Source: JAVBOW01 sp031549495
GTDB taxonomy: Bacteria > Bacteroidota > Bacteroidia > Bacteroidales > Rikenellaceae
Length of the DNA: 64,000 nucleotides
Reading direction: 5' to 3'
Assembly (NCBI GenBank): GCA_031549495.1
Contig: JAVBPS010000067.1
Location: 9,411 to 73,410, forward strand
Positions 1 through 8,194 of the stretch are shown piece by piece. Every line of letters begins with the position of its first letter. Position 1 is the stretch's first letter. The notes below the pieces were generated by a model. That model did not search any database, had not been told where the DNA came from, and saw only the letters and a program-made list of their open reading frames with translations. A program made the translations under genes and the position numbers.

Positions 1-2729
1 TATATGAAACCCTGTATGTCCCCCTGGCGAACCCTTATTTTGCCCTGCCCGCTTTTGACCTTGGTGAACAGCAGCAATTCATCGAGCTGGGTTTTCATCT
101 TGGAGGCGTTCCGGGAGAGTTGCTGCATCTTCCGTTCCACGTCGCCCGTAAACTGGCCCTTGCTGATCATTGATTCGAGCGGGCCTATGATCAGGCTCAG
201 GGGTATGCGCAACTGATGCGAGATGTTGGTGAAGAAATTCATCCGCAGGCGATTCAGTTCCTCTGCGCTCTCTTTTTCGAGCTTTTCCATAAGCGCCTGC
301 GACCGCCTTCGCTGCCGCCGGTGCAGATAACCGTATACCTGCCACGCCAGCGCCAGTACCGCCAGGGCATATATCGCATAAGCCAGGCCGGAACGCCAGA
401 CGGGAGGCTCGACAACGATCCGGATGGTGCTTACGGGTTCGTTGCCCTGCCAGCGGTTGTTGTAAGAGGCCTTTATCCGCAGCGTATACTCTCCGGCGGG
501 AAGATTGGCGAAATTCATCTGGTTCTGCGCCCCCACGAAATTCCATTGCTGGTCGCCGCTCAGCCGGGTCGAAAAAAACAGGCTCGAGGCGTGGCTGATC
601 GTGGGTATCGTATAGCTCAGGGAGAAGGATTTCGCCTGGGCGCTGTTGAGCCTTATGGTGGATGCGCTCTCTATGTTCTCCCTGAGCGGTGAATCCTCAG
701 AGGGCTTGATGGCCTTGCCCAGCACCCGCAATTCGGTGAACTCCACTTTAGCTTCGCCGCCGGCCACCTGCAAGGAGTCGGGATGGAATGACACCATTCC
801 GTCGATAGTCCCGAAATAGAGGTATCCATGACTGTCCTTACTCACCGAATTGTTATTGAATTGCCTGTTGGGCAACCCTTCGCTGGTGGAGTAATTGGTG
901 AAAACCCCGCCCCGGGTGTCATAGCAGCTCAGGCCGTTGTCGGTGCTCAGCCATATGTTCCCGTTATCGTCCTCGATGATCGAATAGACGGTGTTCGAAG
1001 GCAGGTACTGGCGGGTGGTGAACCAGTCGAAAGTCCGGCTGTCGACGTTATAGCGGTTCAGGCCGCCGTCGTTGGTGCCGATCCAGAGGTTACCTTTGCT
1101 GTCCTCGAAAATATAATTGATATAGTTGTCCGAAACCGTGTTCGGCCCGGAGGCGGTGTTGATGGTGCGGATTCGTTTCTTCTCCCGGTTATAGCAATGG
1201 AGCCCTTTCTGGCGGGTGGCTATCCATACGTTGCCCGAGGAGTCCATCATCAGGTGGTCGATGCTCTCCTTGCGGAACCGCTGTGGGTCGAATTGGATGA
1301 AGATCTCTTTCTTTTCGTCATAGACCGAGAGCCCGCTCGCCGTGCCGACCCATACCGTGCCGTCGCGATCTTCAATGAGCGAGAGGATGTTGTTGACCGA
1401 AATGCCGGGATACTCTTCGGCGGTAAAGCGGACAAAGTTTTTTCCTGTCGGGGAGAAGCGGAAAAGGCCGTTGAACTTCGTTCCCACCCACAACCTGCGG
1501 CGGCTGTCCAGCAGCAGGGAGTAGGGGTTCATGTGCTCTGTCCCCGGGACATCCGTATGCCGGATGCGCATTGTGGTGCGGTCAAGGTAATTCAGATTCC
1601 CGTCTTCGGTGGCTATCCACAGGTTGTCGTCCCCGTCGTTTATGATCTGGCGTACGATTCGTCCCGAAAGGTGCGCTTCGCCTTCGCCCCAGTCGTAATA
1701 GGAGAACTGGCGGAACAGGCTTGGGAATATATTTACCCCACCGAAATGTGTGCCCAGAAGGATGTTGTCTTCCCGGTCGCGGAAAATGGTCGATATGGAA
1801 TTGTCGCTCAACGAGTTTTTGTCGCTGTAACTTTTCACCTGGTGCGCTACCGTTCGCCTGGTGCGCGGATCGTAAATGTAAAGCCCCTTGTCCGAACCGA
1901 TCCACATATTGCCGGCCGCATCCTCGCAGAACGAGAACACGCACACTTCGGGGAAATCGTCCGGGATGAAAAAACGGTCTTTACCGGTGTCGTAACAACA
2001 CCATCCCTTATCCTCGGTGCCGATCCAGATCCATCCGCCACGGTCACGGTACAAGGTCGTTATGCGGTTCGAACAGAGCCATGCGCGACTGCTGCTGTTG
2101 CTTCGGTAGCGCTCCACCGTCCGCAGCCTGAGGTCTACACGCACCAATCCGTTGGTCTTGGTGCCTATCCACAGGCGGTCGCCGGGATCCGCTACCATAG
2201 CGCTGAAACGCTCCCGGATGTCCCTCTCGTCGATCAATACCGGTTCTATCCGGTTGGCCCAGGAGTCGTAGCAGCGCAGTTTGTCCCCGGCGTCCATGTA
2301 CAGGGTTCCGTCGCTCGTTTGGCAGATAGTCCGGCTGCCGAATGAAAGCGAATCGTTCCCGAGGGCCACAAAATGGTCTTTGCTGCGATCGTAGTACCTC
2401 ACTCCCCGCGCCGTCATTACCCACAGGCGCCTTTGCGAGTCTTCGAACAAGTTCAATATCCTTTTGGAAGGAAGCCCGTGACGGTCGTCATCCTGCGGTG
2501 AAGGGTCGTACACGGTTACCGTGTTGCCGTCGTATTTGCATAGTCCGTTATCGGTACCCAGCCATATGAATCCCTTGTGATCCTGGCATATTTTGTGAAC
2601 CATATTGCCCGGCAACCCGTTTTCGTTGGACAGGTGCACAAAACGCACATCCGTCCCGCCCGCATAAGCGGAAGCCGCGGCAAAGGCTGCCAACACGCAC
2701 AACAGGATAAGTTTGAGCCGGGGATACAT
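1..2729 (-). CDS. Hybrid two-component system sensor/regulator of PUL 1 (3' part beyond window)
   Basis: The protein senses glycan fragments in the periplasm and controls PUL transcription. The visible 909 codons start with a signal peptide (MYPRLKLILLCVLAAF). Many two-component-regulator propeller repeats follow (segments such as GFIWLGTDNGLCKYDG and GNIWLSTDNGLSCYD), then a Y_Y_Y-type domain, a membrane segment (about residues 780-800) and the start of a HisKA domain. The reading frame is open to the window edge, so the ATPase, receiver and AraC-type DNA-binding domains should lie outside. The putative phosphoacceptor His838 sits in NISHQLRIPLSL. The usual H-E-x-x-T/N is H-Q-x-x-I here, unlike the other hybrid regulator at 28957, which has H-E-x-x-T. 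The start codon lies 3 bases after the stop of the upstream GH43-like gene, so it is the last visible gene of the PUL 1 operon. The family call is secure; the effect of the substitutions is inference. Confidence 0.93.
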   Translation of the reverse strand, partial: MYPRLKLILLCVLAAFAAASAYAGGTDVRFVHLSNENGLPGNMVHKICQDHKGFIWLGTDNGLCKYDGNTVTVYDPSPQDDDRHGLPSKRILNLFEDSQRRLWVMTARGVRYYDRSKDHFVALGNDSLSFGSRTICQTSDGTLYMDAGDKLRCYDSWANRIEPVLIDERDIRERFSAMVADPGDRLWIGTKTNGLVRVDLRLRTVERYRSNSSSRAWLCSNRITTLYRDRGGWIWIGTEDKGWCCYDTGKDRFFIPDDFPEVCVFSFCEDAAGNMWIGSDKGLYIYDPRTRRTVAHQVKSYSDKNSLSDNSISTIFRDREDNILLGTHFGGVNIFPSLFRQFSYYDWGEGEAHLSGRIVRQIINDGDDNLWIATEDGNLNYLDRTTMRIRHTDVPGTEHMNPYSLLLDSRRRLWVGTKFNGLFRFSPTGKNFVRFTAEEYPGISVNNILSLIEDRDGTVWVGTASGLSVYDEKKEIFIQFDPQRFRKESIDHLMMDSSGNVWIATRQKGLHCYNREKKRIRTINTASGPNTVSDNYINYIFEDSKGNLWIGTNDGGLNRYNVDSRTFDWFTTRQYLPSNTVYSIIEDDNGNIWLSTDNGLSCYDTRGGVFTNYSTSEGLPNRQFNNNSVSKDSHGYLYFGTIDGMVSFHPDSLQVAGGEAKVEFTELRVLGKAIKPSEDSPLRENIESASTIRLNSAQAKSFSLSYTIPTISHASSLFFSTRLSGDQQWNFVGAQNQMNFANLPAGEYTLRIKASYNNRWQGNEPVSTIRIVVEPPVWRSGLAYAIYALAVLALAWQVYGYLHRRQRRRSQALMEKLEKESAEELNRLRMNFFTNISHQLRIPLSLIIGPLESMISKGQFTGDVERKMQQLSRNASKMKTQLDELLLFTKVKSGQGKIRVRQGDIQGFI

Positions 2730-2732
2730 GAC

Positions 2733-3716
2733 CTATTTATCGAGTACGAAACGTCCGTCACGGATGCTCACCGGCCTGATGACAGGGTGCGAGGGGGGCT
2801 TATTGGGTGCGTGGTAGGAGATCATTAACCGGTCGGCCTTGTCCCTGAAGATCATGGCATGGCCTCCGCCGTCGCTGTTCATGGGACGTTCGCTCTGGGT
2901 CCAGGGGCCGAGCAGGTCGCCGTCCGAGAACGCTTGTCCTATGGCGTAATTTCCTGTTTTACGGTCGAAACTCGACCACAGCATGATCAGCCTGCCATCT
3001 TCCAATGTGTATATGAACGGGGCGTCGGTGACTTTGCCTTTCACGCCGGTCGCGGAAGTTATCTCGCCGACCCACGGGGCCTGCGAGGCATGGAAAAGGA
3101 TATGGGGCTCGCCCATCGTGCTTTTCAGGTTATCCGTCAGGCGTATGGCGCAGACCTGCCCGTCGATGACCTCGAGCCACTCGCGGCAATAGAGGAGCCA
3201 GGGCTTCCCCTGTTTGTCGATATGCAGCGCGCCGTCCAGGCACATCTGGTCATCCGGCGTAAGGGCGTGGTTCACAAGGTAGCGGAAAGGCCCCGCCGGT
3301 GTCCTGGATACAAGAACCGTGGTTCCGCGTTTTGTCCCGGGCGCACTCATGGTTATAAAGAGATAGTAATTCCCCTGGTATTCGTACAGGTCCGGGGCCC
3401 AGAAGTCTTTCTTGCCCCAAAAATCAGCTTCGGGGACGAATGAGCTCCCCATATGCCTCCATTTGGCCAGGTCGCGGCTTTGGTAGCAAATAACCCTGCC
3501 TCCTCCATTGAGGTGCATGTAATAATGGCCGCCGGGTTTGTCAAGGAAAATAAACGGGTCACGCGCGTGTATCTCCGATATATCCGTTTTGTATTGATTT
3601 GCCGTTGCCGCCTTTTTCTCCCTCTTATCCCCCGGCCGGCCGGCAAAACCATCGCCGGCCGCAAACGCCGTAACCGCAAGCAGGGAGAGCAGAAATATTT
3701 TCATTCGTGAATCCAT
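2733..3716 (-). CDS. GH43-like glycosidase, exported (PUL 1, copy B)
   Basis: This is a five-bladed beta-propeller of the glycoside hydrolase family 43 type, probably acting on arabinose- or xylose-containing side chains. With the start chosen here (327 residues) a signal peptide covers about residues 1-25 and has no lipobox. An in-frame ATG 48 bases upstream would add a poor N-terminus, and MKIFLL at residue 5 is also possible. The general base is likely Asp53 in the RDPF motif. The LDGALHID segment fits the second blade, and KVTDAPF (Asp231) lies where the general acid is expected. A CxEW motif reads CREW, where its two local paralogues have CHEW. The WG-DFWAPDLYEY and DGGGHAM segments match copies A (11801) and C (3766). 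Its stop is 3 bases from the hybrid regulator start. The substrate is unknown. Confidence 0.85.
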   Translation of the reverse strand: MDSRMKIFLLSLLAVTAFAAGDGFAGRPGDKREKKAATANQYKTDISEIHARDPFIFLDKPGGHYYMHLNGGGRVICYQSRDLAKWRHMGSSFVPEADFWGKKDFWAPDLYEYQGNYYLFITMSAPGTKRGTTVLVSRTPAGPFRYLVNHALTPDDQMCLDGALHIDKQGKPWLLYCREWLEVIDGQVCAIRLTDNLKSTMGEPHILFHASQAPWVGEITSATGVKGKVTDAPFIYTLEDGRLIMLWSSFDRKTGNYAIGQAFSDGDLLGPWTQSERPMNSDGGGHAMIFRDKADRLMISYHAPNKPPSHPVIRPVSIRDGRFVLDK

Positions 3717-3765
3717 TGTTGTTTTAAATATGATTAAAATAACGCCTTCCGTCCCGTGGCGCAAC

Positions 3766-4728
3766 TCAGTTGAGGAATATCACCTCTTCGTCTTCGATCC
3801 TTACCGGGCGCAAGACCACCCTTTCGGGCAGGTCGTTGGTATGGTAGGACATCAGCAGGCTGCCTTTCATATCCCGGAACAACATGGCGTGCCCCCCGTC
3901 GTCCTTGAGGGGTTCGCGGCTCTGTATCCAGGGCCCCGCCGGGTTTCCCGACCGGGAAACGGCTTTGCCTATGGCATATTCGCCGTTCTGGCGGAAACTC
4001 GACCAGAACAGGAGCAATTTCCCATTGCCGGCCGGGTATATGAAAGGAGAATTTGTAACCGTGCCGGTTCTCATTCCCGAGGTTATCAATCCCGCCCAGG
4101 GTGCCGAAGACCCCCTGAAAAGCAATACGGGTTTCCCTATCGTTCCGGTCAAATCTTCCGTAAGGCGCTGTATATATATTTCGCCGTCGCCCACCTCGAT
4201 CCATTCGTGGCAGAACAGCAACCAGGGCGCGCCATCCTTGTCCACATAGAGCGACCCGTCGATGCATGTCCACTGCTGCGGGGTGATCGGCCGGTTGGCG
4301 AGCGGTTTGAAATCCCGGTCGGGGTAGTCCGACACCAGTATCGAGGTCCCCCTGTTTTTGCCGGGGGCGATGAACGTCACGAACAGGTAGTATTTGCCTT
4401 TGTAGTGGTAAATGTCCGGTGCCCAAAAATTATTCTTACCCCAGAAAAGGGTGTCAGGAGTAAAGGGCTCGCCGCACAGGTGCCACATCTTCAAATCTTT
4501 GCTCTTGTAACAGATGATCGACTGGTTGCCGTTGTTCACATGCATGTAGTAGGTGCTGTCGGCCGTGTCGGCCAACACGAAGGGATCGCGTATCCGAAGG
4601 TCGTCGATATCCCGGTCGTACCGCTCGATACCGGTTTGCGCCCCCTGGCCCTGCTGCCTTGCGCACTTGCATGCGCCGAAGGTCAGGGCTACGACGGATA
4701 TCATTAAAAAACAGCCGATTATCTTCAT
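3766..4728 (-). CDS. GH43-like lipoprotein with altered active-site segment (PUL 1, copy C)
   Basis: The 320-residue protein begins with a lipoprotein signal ending in TFGAC (Cys20), so it is probably anchored at the cell surface or in the periplasm. The start at 4728 was chosen because the lipobox fits it; the open frame runs 99 bases further upstream without a usable leader. It aligns along its whole length with the GH43-like copies at 2733 and 11801: Asp48 in RDPF, FWGKNNFWAPDIYHY, a CHEW motif and a DDGGHAM segment. Where the paralogues read KVTDAPF it reads TVTNSPF, so Asp is replaced by Asn226. If that residue is the general acid, this copy may be weak, dead or purely glycan-binding. 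It lies 68 bases after the fimbrillin-like lipoprotein gene and 49 bases before copy B, in the same operon. Confidence 0.83.
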   Translation of the reverse strand: MKIIGCFLMISVVALTFGACKCARQQGQGAQTGIERYDRDIDDLRIRDPFVLADTADSTYYMHVNNGNQSIICYKSKDLKMWHLCGEPFTPDTLFWGKNNFWAPDIYHYKGKYYLFVTFIAPGKNRGTSILVSDYPDRDFKPLANRPITPQQWTCIDGSLYVDKDGAPWLLFCHEWIEVGDGEIYIQRLTEDLTGTIGKPVLLFRGSSAPWAGLITSGMRTGTVTNSPFIYPAGNGKLLLFWSSFRQNGEYAIGKAVSRSGNPAGPWIQSREPLKDDGGHAMLFRDMKGSLLMSYHTNDLPERVVLRPVRIEDEEVIFLN

Positions 4729-4796
4729 GAGGCCAGATGTTTTGATGTATAAAGAGAAGCAGGGGCAATACCCCCGCCTCTCTTTGGGTCGGCAGA

Positions 4797-6701
4797 TTAT
4801 CCCTGCCCGAGGACGATCCTCACGCACCTCACGGACATTCCTTGCGCACGGTGGCCGGTGGTGTAGTCCGGGAACACGGTATTGCCGTCGCCGTATACCG
4901 CCCCGTTTCCTTTGTCATAGACACCGGCTGCCGCAGCGGCGCCGCTGTACCAGTAACGCCCCACGACGTTCGAGGTCGCGGTCCAGGACTGTTGCACGAC
5001 ACGTGCGTTGGGCCACCAGTCGCCGAACGTGCCGGTCATCAGGGTGCGTCCCTGATTGGCGGCGTCATACGGGAACACCCCGTTGCCGCCGTCGTTGCCG
5101 TTAACCACCCCGTTGGCGGTCAGTATGTTCCCCGCGGGCAGCATATACCCTTCGGGGCACGGGTCGTAGATCGACTTGCGAAGCTGGGTGATATCCTTCA
5201 GGCAGGTCGGGTTTCCCCAGAGTTTATTGGGGCTGCCGTCGAATACCCAATCCATGGGTGCGCTCGTTTTTATATAGAACACGGTCGGGGTGGCTGCTAC
5301 CGAGGTGTGGGTAACTCCCGCGGAGGTGTTGACGGCGGTAAATTCAAACGCGTTGTTGCCGGGCCCGAAGAAAGCTCCGCGGTTGACATACAACGGGAAC
5401 GGGTCTTTCCGGCCCCATTGGTAGTACAGGCCATAGGTCTTTTCTTTATCGGCGGGCGTTGCCGATACGGCTCCCAGGTTGCGATCCAGCACCTGATAGC
5501 TGCCGGCGGGATACGTCCTGGTGACGGTCGGCGTTATCCAGATGTGGAAGCTCCAGAGGATCTTGCCGGTTTGGTCGTATATGGCGATCAACGCATTGCC
5601 GGTCTTGCCTTCGGCGACGTTGAAGGTCACCGTTTTCTTGTCGGCCGACAAGGCGATGTTCGTGATAAGGCTCGTGCTGGTTTGCCATACCAGGCCTGCG
5701 GAGGCGGCGAACGTCAAATCGTCCCGCGTGTTGTACTCGTAGGCATAGCCCTTGAAATCGGTCGTGTAGTAGGGGGTGACGTCCAGGCTGTGGCCCAACG
5801 GGTTTATGGTGTTAATCAGAAGGCAGTTCGCCTTGCCGTAGAAAAACTCCTCTATGTAAATCGCCGCGTCGCCCACATCGGTCATAATCCCGCTTCCCAC
5901 GACGGTTTGCCCGACGATCTTGCTTTCGAATACCGCCTCGTCGGTGTTCTCTATCCTGAAAGTAAGGTCTTCGTATGTGCCCGGCGGGACTACGAAATGG
6001 AAGAGTGTGCCGGCGCTGGTGATGGACACTCCCTCTTCACCGCAATCGAGCACCAGTTCCGTAGGGCCGTTCGCCGCCACGGTTAACTTTGGGGTGGAAC
6101 CGTACTCGTAGTCCATATCCACCGTGGCGGAGCCGGCCATAACTTTCGAGTCCCCGGAAGAGAGGGTGATTTTGGTCACCGTGCCGAAAACGGTCTCACT
6201 GAGTTTGATCTTGACCACGCCGCACAGGTACCGGAACACGAGGCTTCGGGTCGTGTTGGCCCCCGCCATGGGATTAAGCCCGTCCGCAAAACTTTTTTCC
6301 GCGAAGGGCTGGGTTGCGGGCAGGGTCATGTTGAGCGTTGTGCCCGCCATGGTCACCGACCCGGAGTAGGGATAGTAGCTGTAAAGCGTCTCGATCGGCC
6401 CCGGGATCGGGTCGCCCTCCCTGACGCTGAATATGGCGCTGTTGGAGAGGTTTTCCTGGATCACGAACTGCCTGTTGGCCGCCTCGCCCGCGAACACGCC
6501 GACAACGTCGTCGGCAGACCATACGGTTTCACCCTCCGTATTGAGCCCGCTCCGTGTCTGAAGACCCGGGATGGTGCCGGTAAAGAGCGCCAGATCGGTT
6601 ATAGGCACGTCGTAGGGATTCACGAAATCCGCATCTTTGCACCCGGCCAGCAGGATCGCCGCCACGGAGCACGACATGAGTGTTTTAACCACGTTTTTCA
6701 T
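4797..6701 (-). CDS. Fimbrillin-like surface lipoprotein with C-terminal FISUMP-type domain (PUL 1 glycan-binding candidate)
   Basis: The 634-residue protein starts with a lipoprotein signal ending LLAGC (Cys21). The N-terminal part (about 25-300) resembles fimbrillin-like Bacteroidetes adhesion proteins: a VWSADDVVGVFAGE segment, then beta-rich repeats. The C-terminal part (about 400-634) matches the Fibrobacter succinogenes major paralogous domain (TIGR02145 type): VLDRNLGAV, GLYYQWGRKDPF, DPCPEGYMLPAG, and MSVRCVR at the end. Its place directly after SusD (21-base gap) is that of a surface glycan-binding protein such as SusE/SusF or SGBP. The PUL 2 lipoprotein at 26925 has the same C-terminal domain but a different N-terminal half. 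The role in glycan capture is inferred from position and lipidation; no binding residues can be assigned. Confidence 0.8.
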   Translation of the reverse strand: MKNVVKTLMSCSVAAILLAGCKDADFVNPYDVPITDLALFTGTIPGLQTRSGLNTEGETVWSADDVVGVFAGEAANRQFVIQENLSNSAIFSVREGDPIPGPIETLYSYYPYSGSVTMAGTTLNMTLPATQPFAEKSFADGLNPMAGANTTRSLVFRYLCGVVKIKLSETVFGTVTKITLSSGDSKVMAGSATVDMDYEYGSTPKLTVAANGPTELVLDCGEEGVSITSAGTLFHFVVPPGTYEDLTFRIENTDEAVFESKIVGQTVVGSGIMTDVGDAAIYIEEFFYGKANCLLINTINPLGHSLDVTPYYTTDFKGYAYEYNTRDDLTFAASAGLVWQTSTSLITNIALSADKKTVTFNVAEGKTGNALIAIYDQTGKILWSFHIWITPTVTRTYPAGSYQVLDRNLGAVSATPADKEKTYGLYYQWGRKDPFPLYVNRGAFFGPGNNAFEFTAVNTSAGVTHTSVAATPTVFYIKTSAPMDWVFDGSPNKLWGNPTCLKDITQLRKSIYDPCPEGYMLPAGNILTANGVVNGNDGGNGVFPYDAANQGRTLMTGTFGDWWPNARVVQQSWTATSNVVGRYWYSGAAAAAGVYDKGNGAVYGDGNTVFPDYTTGHRAQGMSVRCVRIVLGQG

Positions 6702-6722
6702 ATCTGTTGTTTTTTTTCTCTA

Positions 6723-8180
6723 TTAATAATATCCGGGGTTGTTCGGGGCGAGATTGGGATTTATGTCGATCTCGTACTGCGGAACCGGGAATAGATTATT
6801 GAAGCTGTTCAGCATATAAAGCCCTTTGAACTCCTCTTCGAAATGCCTGTTCATAACGCTTACATAGGTGCCCGTGCGGACCAGGTCGAACCAACGGTGT
6901 CCTTCGAAGGCGAGCTCGAGCCTGCGCTCCTTCCAGACGGCGTCACGGAACGCGTTTCTGGTGTCGGTCTCCTCCGAGGCGAGGTTGTAGGTGGTATTCG
7001 ATACGTCGGTGGGAGCCACCCCGTTTGCGCGGCGGCGGATCATATTGACCATCTCGATCACGTCTGCCGAAGGCGCGTCGGTGATCTCGTTGGACGCCTC
7101 GGCGTACATCAGCAAGATGTCGGCGTAGCGCAGCAGGGGCCAGTTATCGTCCGAACTGTTCTGGTAGGAGTGCTCAAGATAGTGTTTTTTTACATACAAA
7201 TAGCTCCCCTGCTTGCCTATCGTCGCATTGTAACGCGCCGCGCCTTCCGATTCGAGGGCCACCTTGATGCTTTGGGTAGGAAGTGTGGCCCCTGCGCTGG
7301 AGATCCCGAAGAAGCTCGCAAGGTTGTTGTTATGGGCGTGGAAGCTCCAGGAACTGCCGCCCGTCACCCCTTTTTCGAAATGCACCTCGAAGAGCGATTC
7401 GGCATGGTCAGCGTTGCCCGGGTTGAATATATCGGCAAAGGTGGGCAACAACGAGTATTTGCCCGAGGCGATCACCTGTGCGAGAACCGCTTCGGCCATT
7501 GCGTATTCGTGAATGGTCAGGTAGACCTTGCCGAGCAGCCCCGCCGCCGCCCATTTCGTCGCGCGGCCGATATCGATCCCGGTGTAGCTTGCGGGAAGCA
7601 GGCCCATCGCCTTCTCCAGGTCGGAGATTATGATCTGCTCGTAGATGGTCTCGGCCGGGGTACGCGTGAGTTTACGCGCCTCCTCTATGGTCGTGATCTT
7701 GTCGCAGAAAGGTACGGCCCCGAATAAACGCACCAGGTTGAAATAGGACAAAGCGCGCAGGAAGTGCATCTCGCCCAGATACTGTTTTTGCAGCGGCACC
7801 TCATCGGTGACGAAGCTGACTTCGGGGATGGCCTTGATCATCCTGTTGGCGCTGGCGATGCATCGGAATGACTGCTCCCACGCATTTTCGAGCATGGAGT
7901 TGGTGGCAGTGGTGGAGAACTTGTCGAGTTGCGAAAGGTTCGTGGTCTCCCCGAGGGTATGGGCGTTATCGCCCGGCAGCTCGGTATAATTGACGTAGTT
8001 CTTCACGTATAGGTCGGACAGGATGCCGTAGGTGCCGATTACGCCCAGGTTGATTTCATCGGGGGTCTTGTAAAAATCATTGTACTGCAGGCTGTCGAAC
8101 AACGGCCTGTCCAACAGGTCGCACGAAGCGCTCGTTGCGCACAGGAAAAGGGTCGTGATGTATTTTAGTATATTTCTCAT
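6723..8180 (-). CDS. SusD-like surface glycan-binding lipoprotein (PUL 1)
   Basis: SusD-type lipoproteins sit as lids on SusC transporters and bind the incoming oligosaccharide. The 485-residue protein starts MRNILKYITT with a lipobox ending SASC (Cys20). The open frame extends 72 bases upstream, but the start at 8180 gives the proper leader and leaves 14 bases after the SusC gene. Family marks include LLDRP near the N-terminus, the helical TPR region (MLENAWEQSFRCIASANR), the repeated phrase NWPLLRYADILLMYAEASNE, and a C-terminal RRLELAFEGHRWFDLVRTG followed by a PQYEIDINPNLAPNNPGY end. It pairs with the SusC gene upstream and is clearly related to the PUL 2 SusD at 20136. The ligand cannot be told from sequence. 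Confidence 0.95.
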   Translation of the reverse strand: MRNILKYITTLFLCATSASCDLLDRPLFDSLQYNDFYKTPDEINLGVIGTYGILSDLYVKNYVNYTELPGDNAHTLGETTNLSQLDKFSTTATNSMLENAWEQSFRCIASANRMIKAIPEVSFVTDEVPLQKQYLGEMHFLRALSYFNLVRLFGAVPFCDKITTIEEARKLTRTPAETIYEQIIISDLEKAMGLLPASYTGIDIGRATKWAAAGLLGKVYLTIHEYAMAEAVLAQVIASGKYSLLPTFADIFNPGNADHAESLFEVHFEKGVTGGSSWSFHAHNNNLASFFGISSAGATLPTQSIKVALESEGAARYNATIGKQGSYLYVKKHYLEHSYQNSSDDNWPLLRYADILLMYAEASNEITDAPSADVIEMVNMIRRRANGVAPTDVSNTTYNLASEETDTRNAFRDAVWKERRLELAFEGHRWFDLVRTGTYVSVMNRHFEEEFKGLYMLNSFNNLFPVPQYEIDINPNLAPNNPGYY

Positions 8181-8194
8181 GGCTGCTCTGGTAT

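Noticed and set aside
79..692. Short frames on both strands near the left edge
   Set aside because: They are shadows of the hybrid regulator, whose frame is open through the window edge and shows continuous propeller and HisKA motifs.
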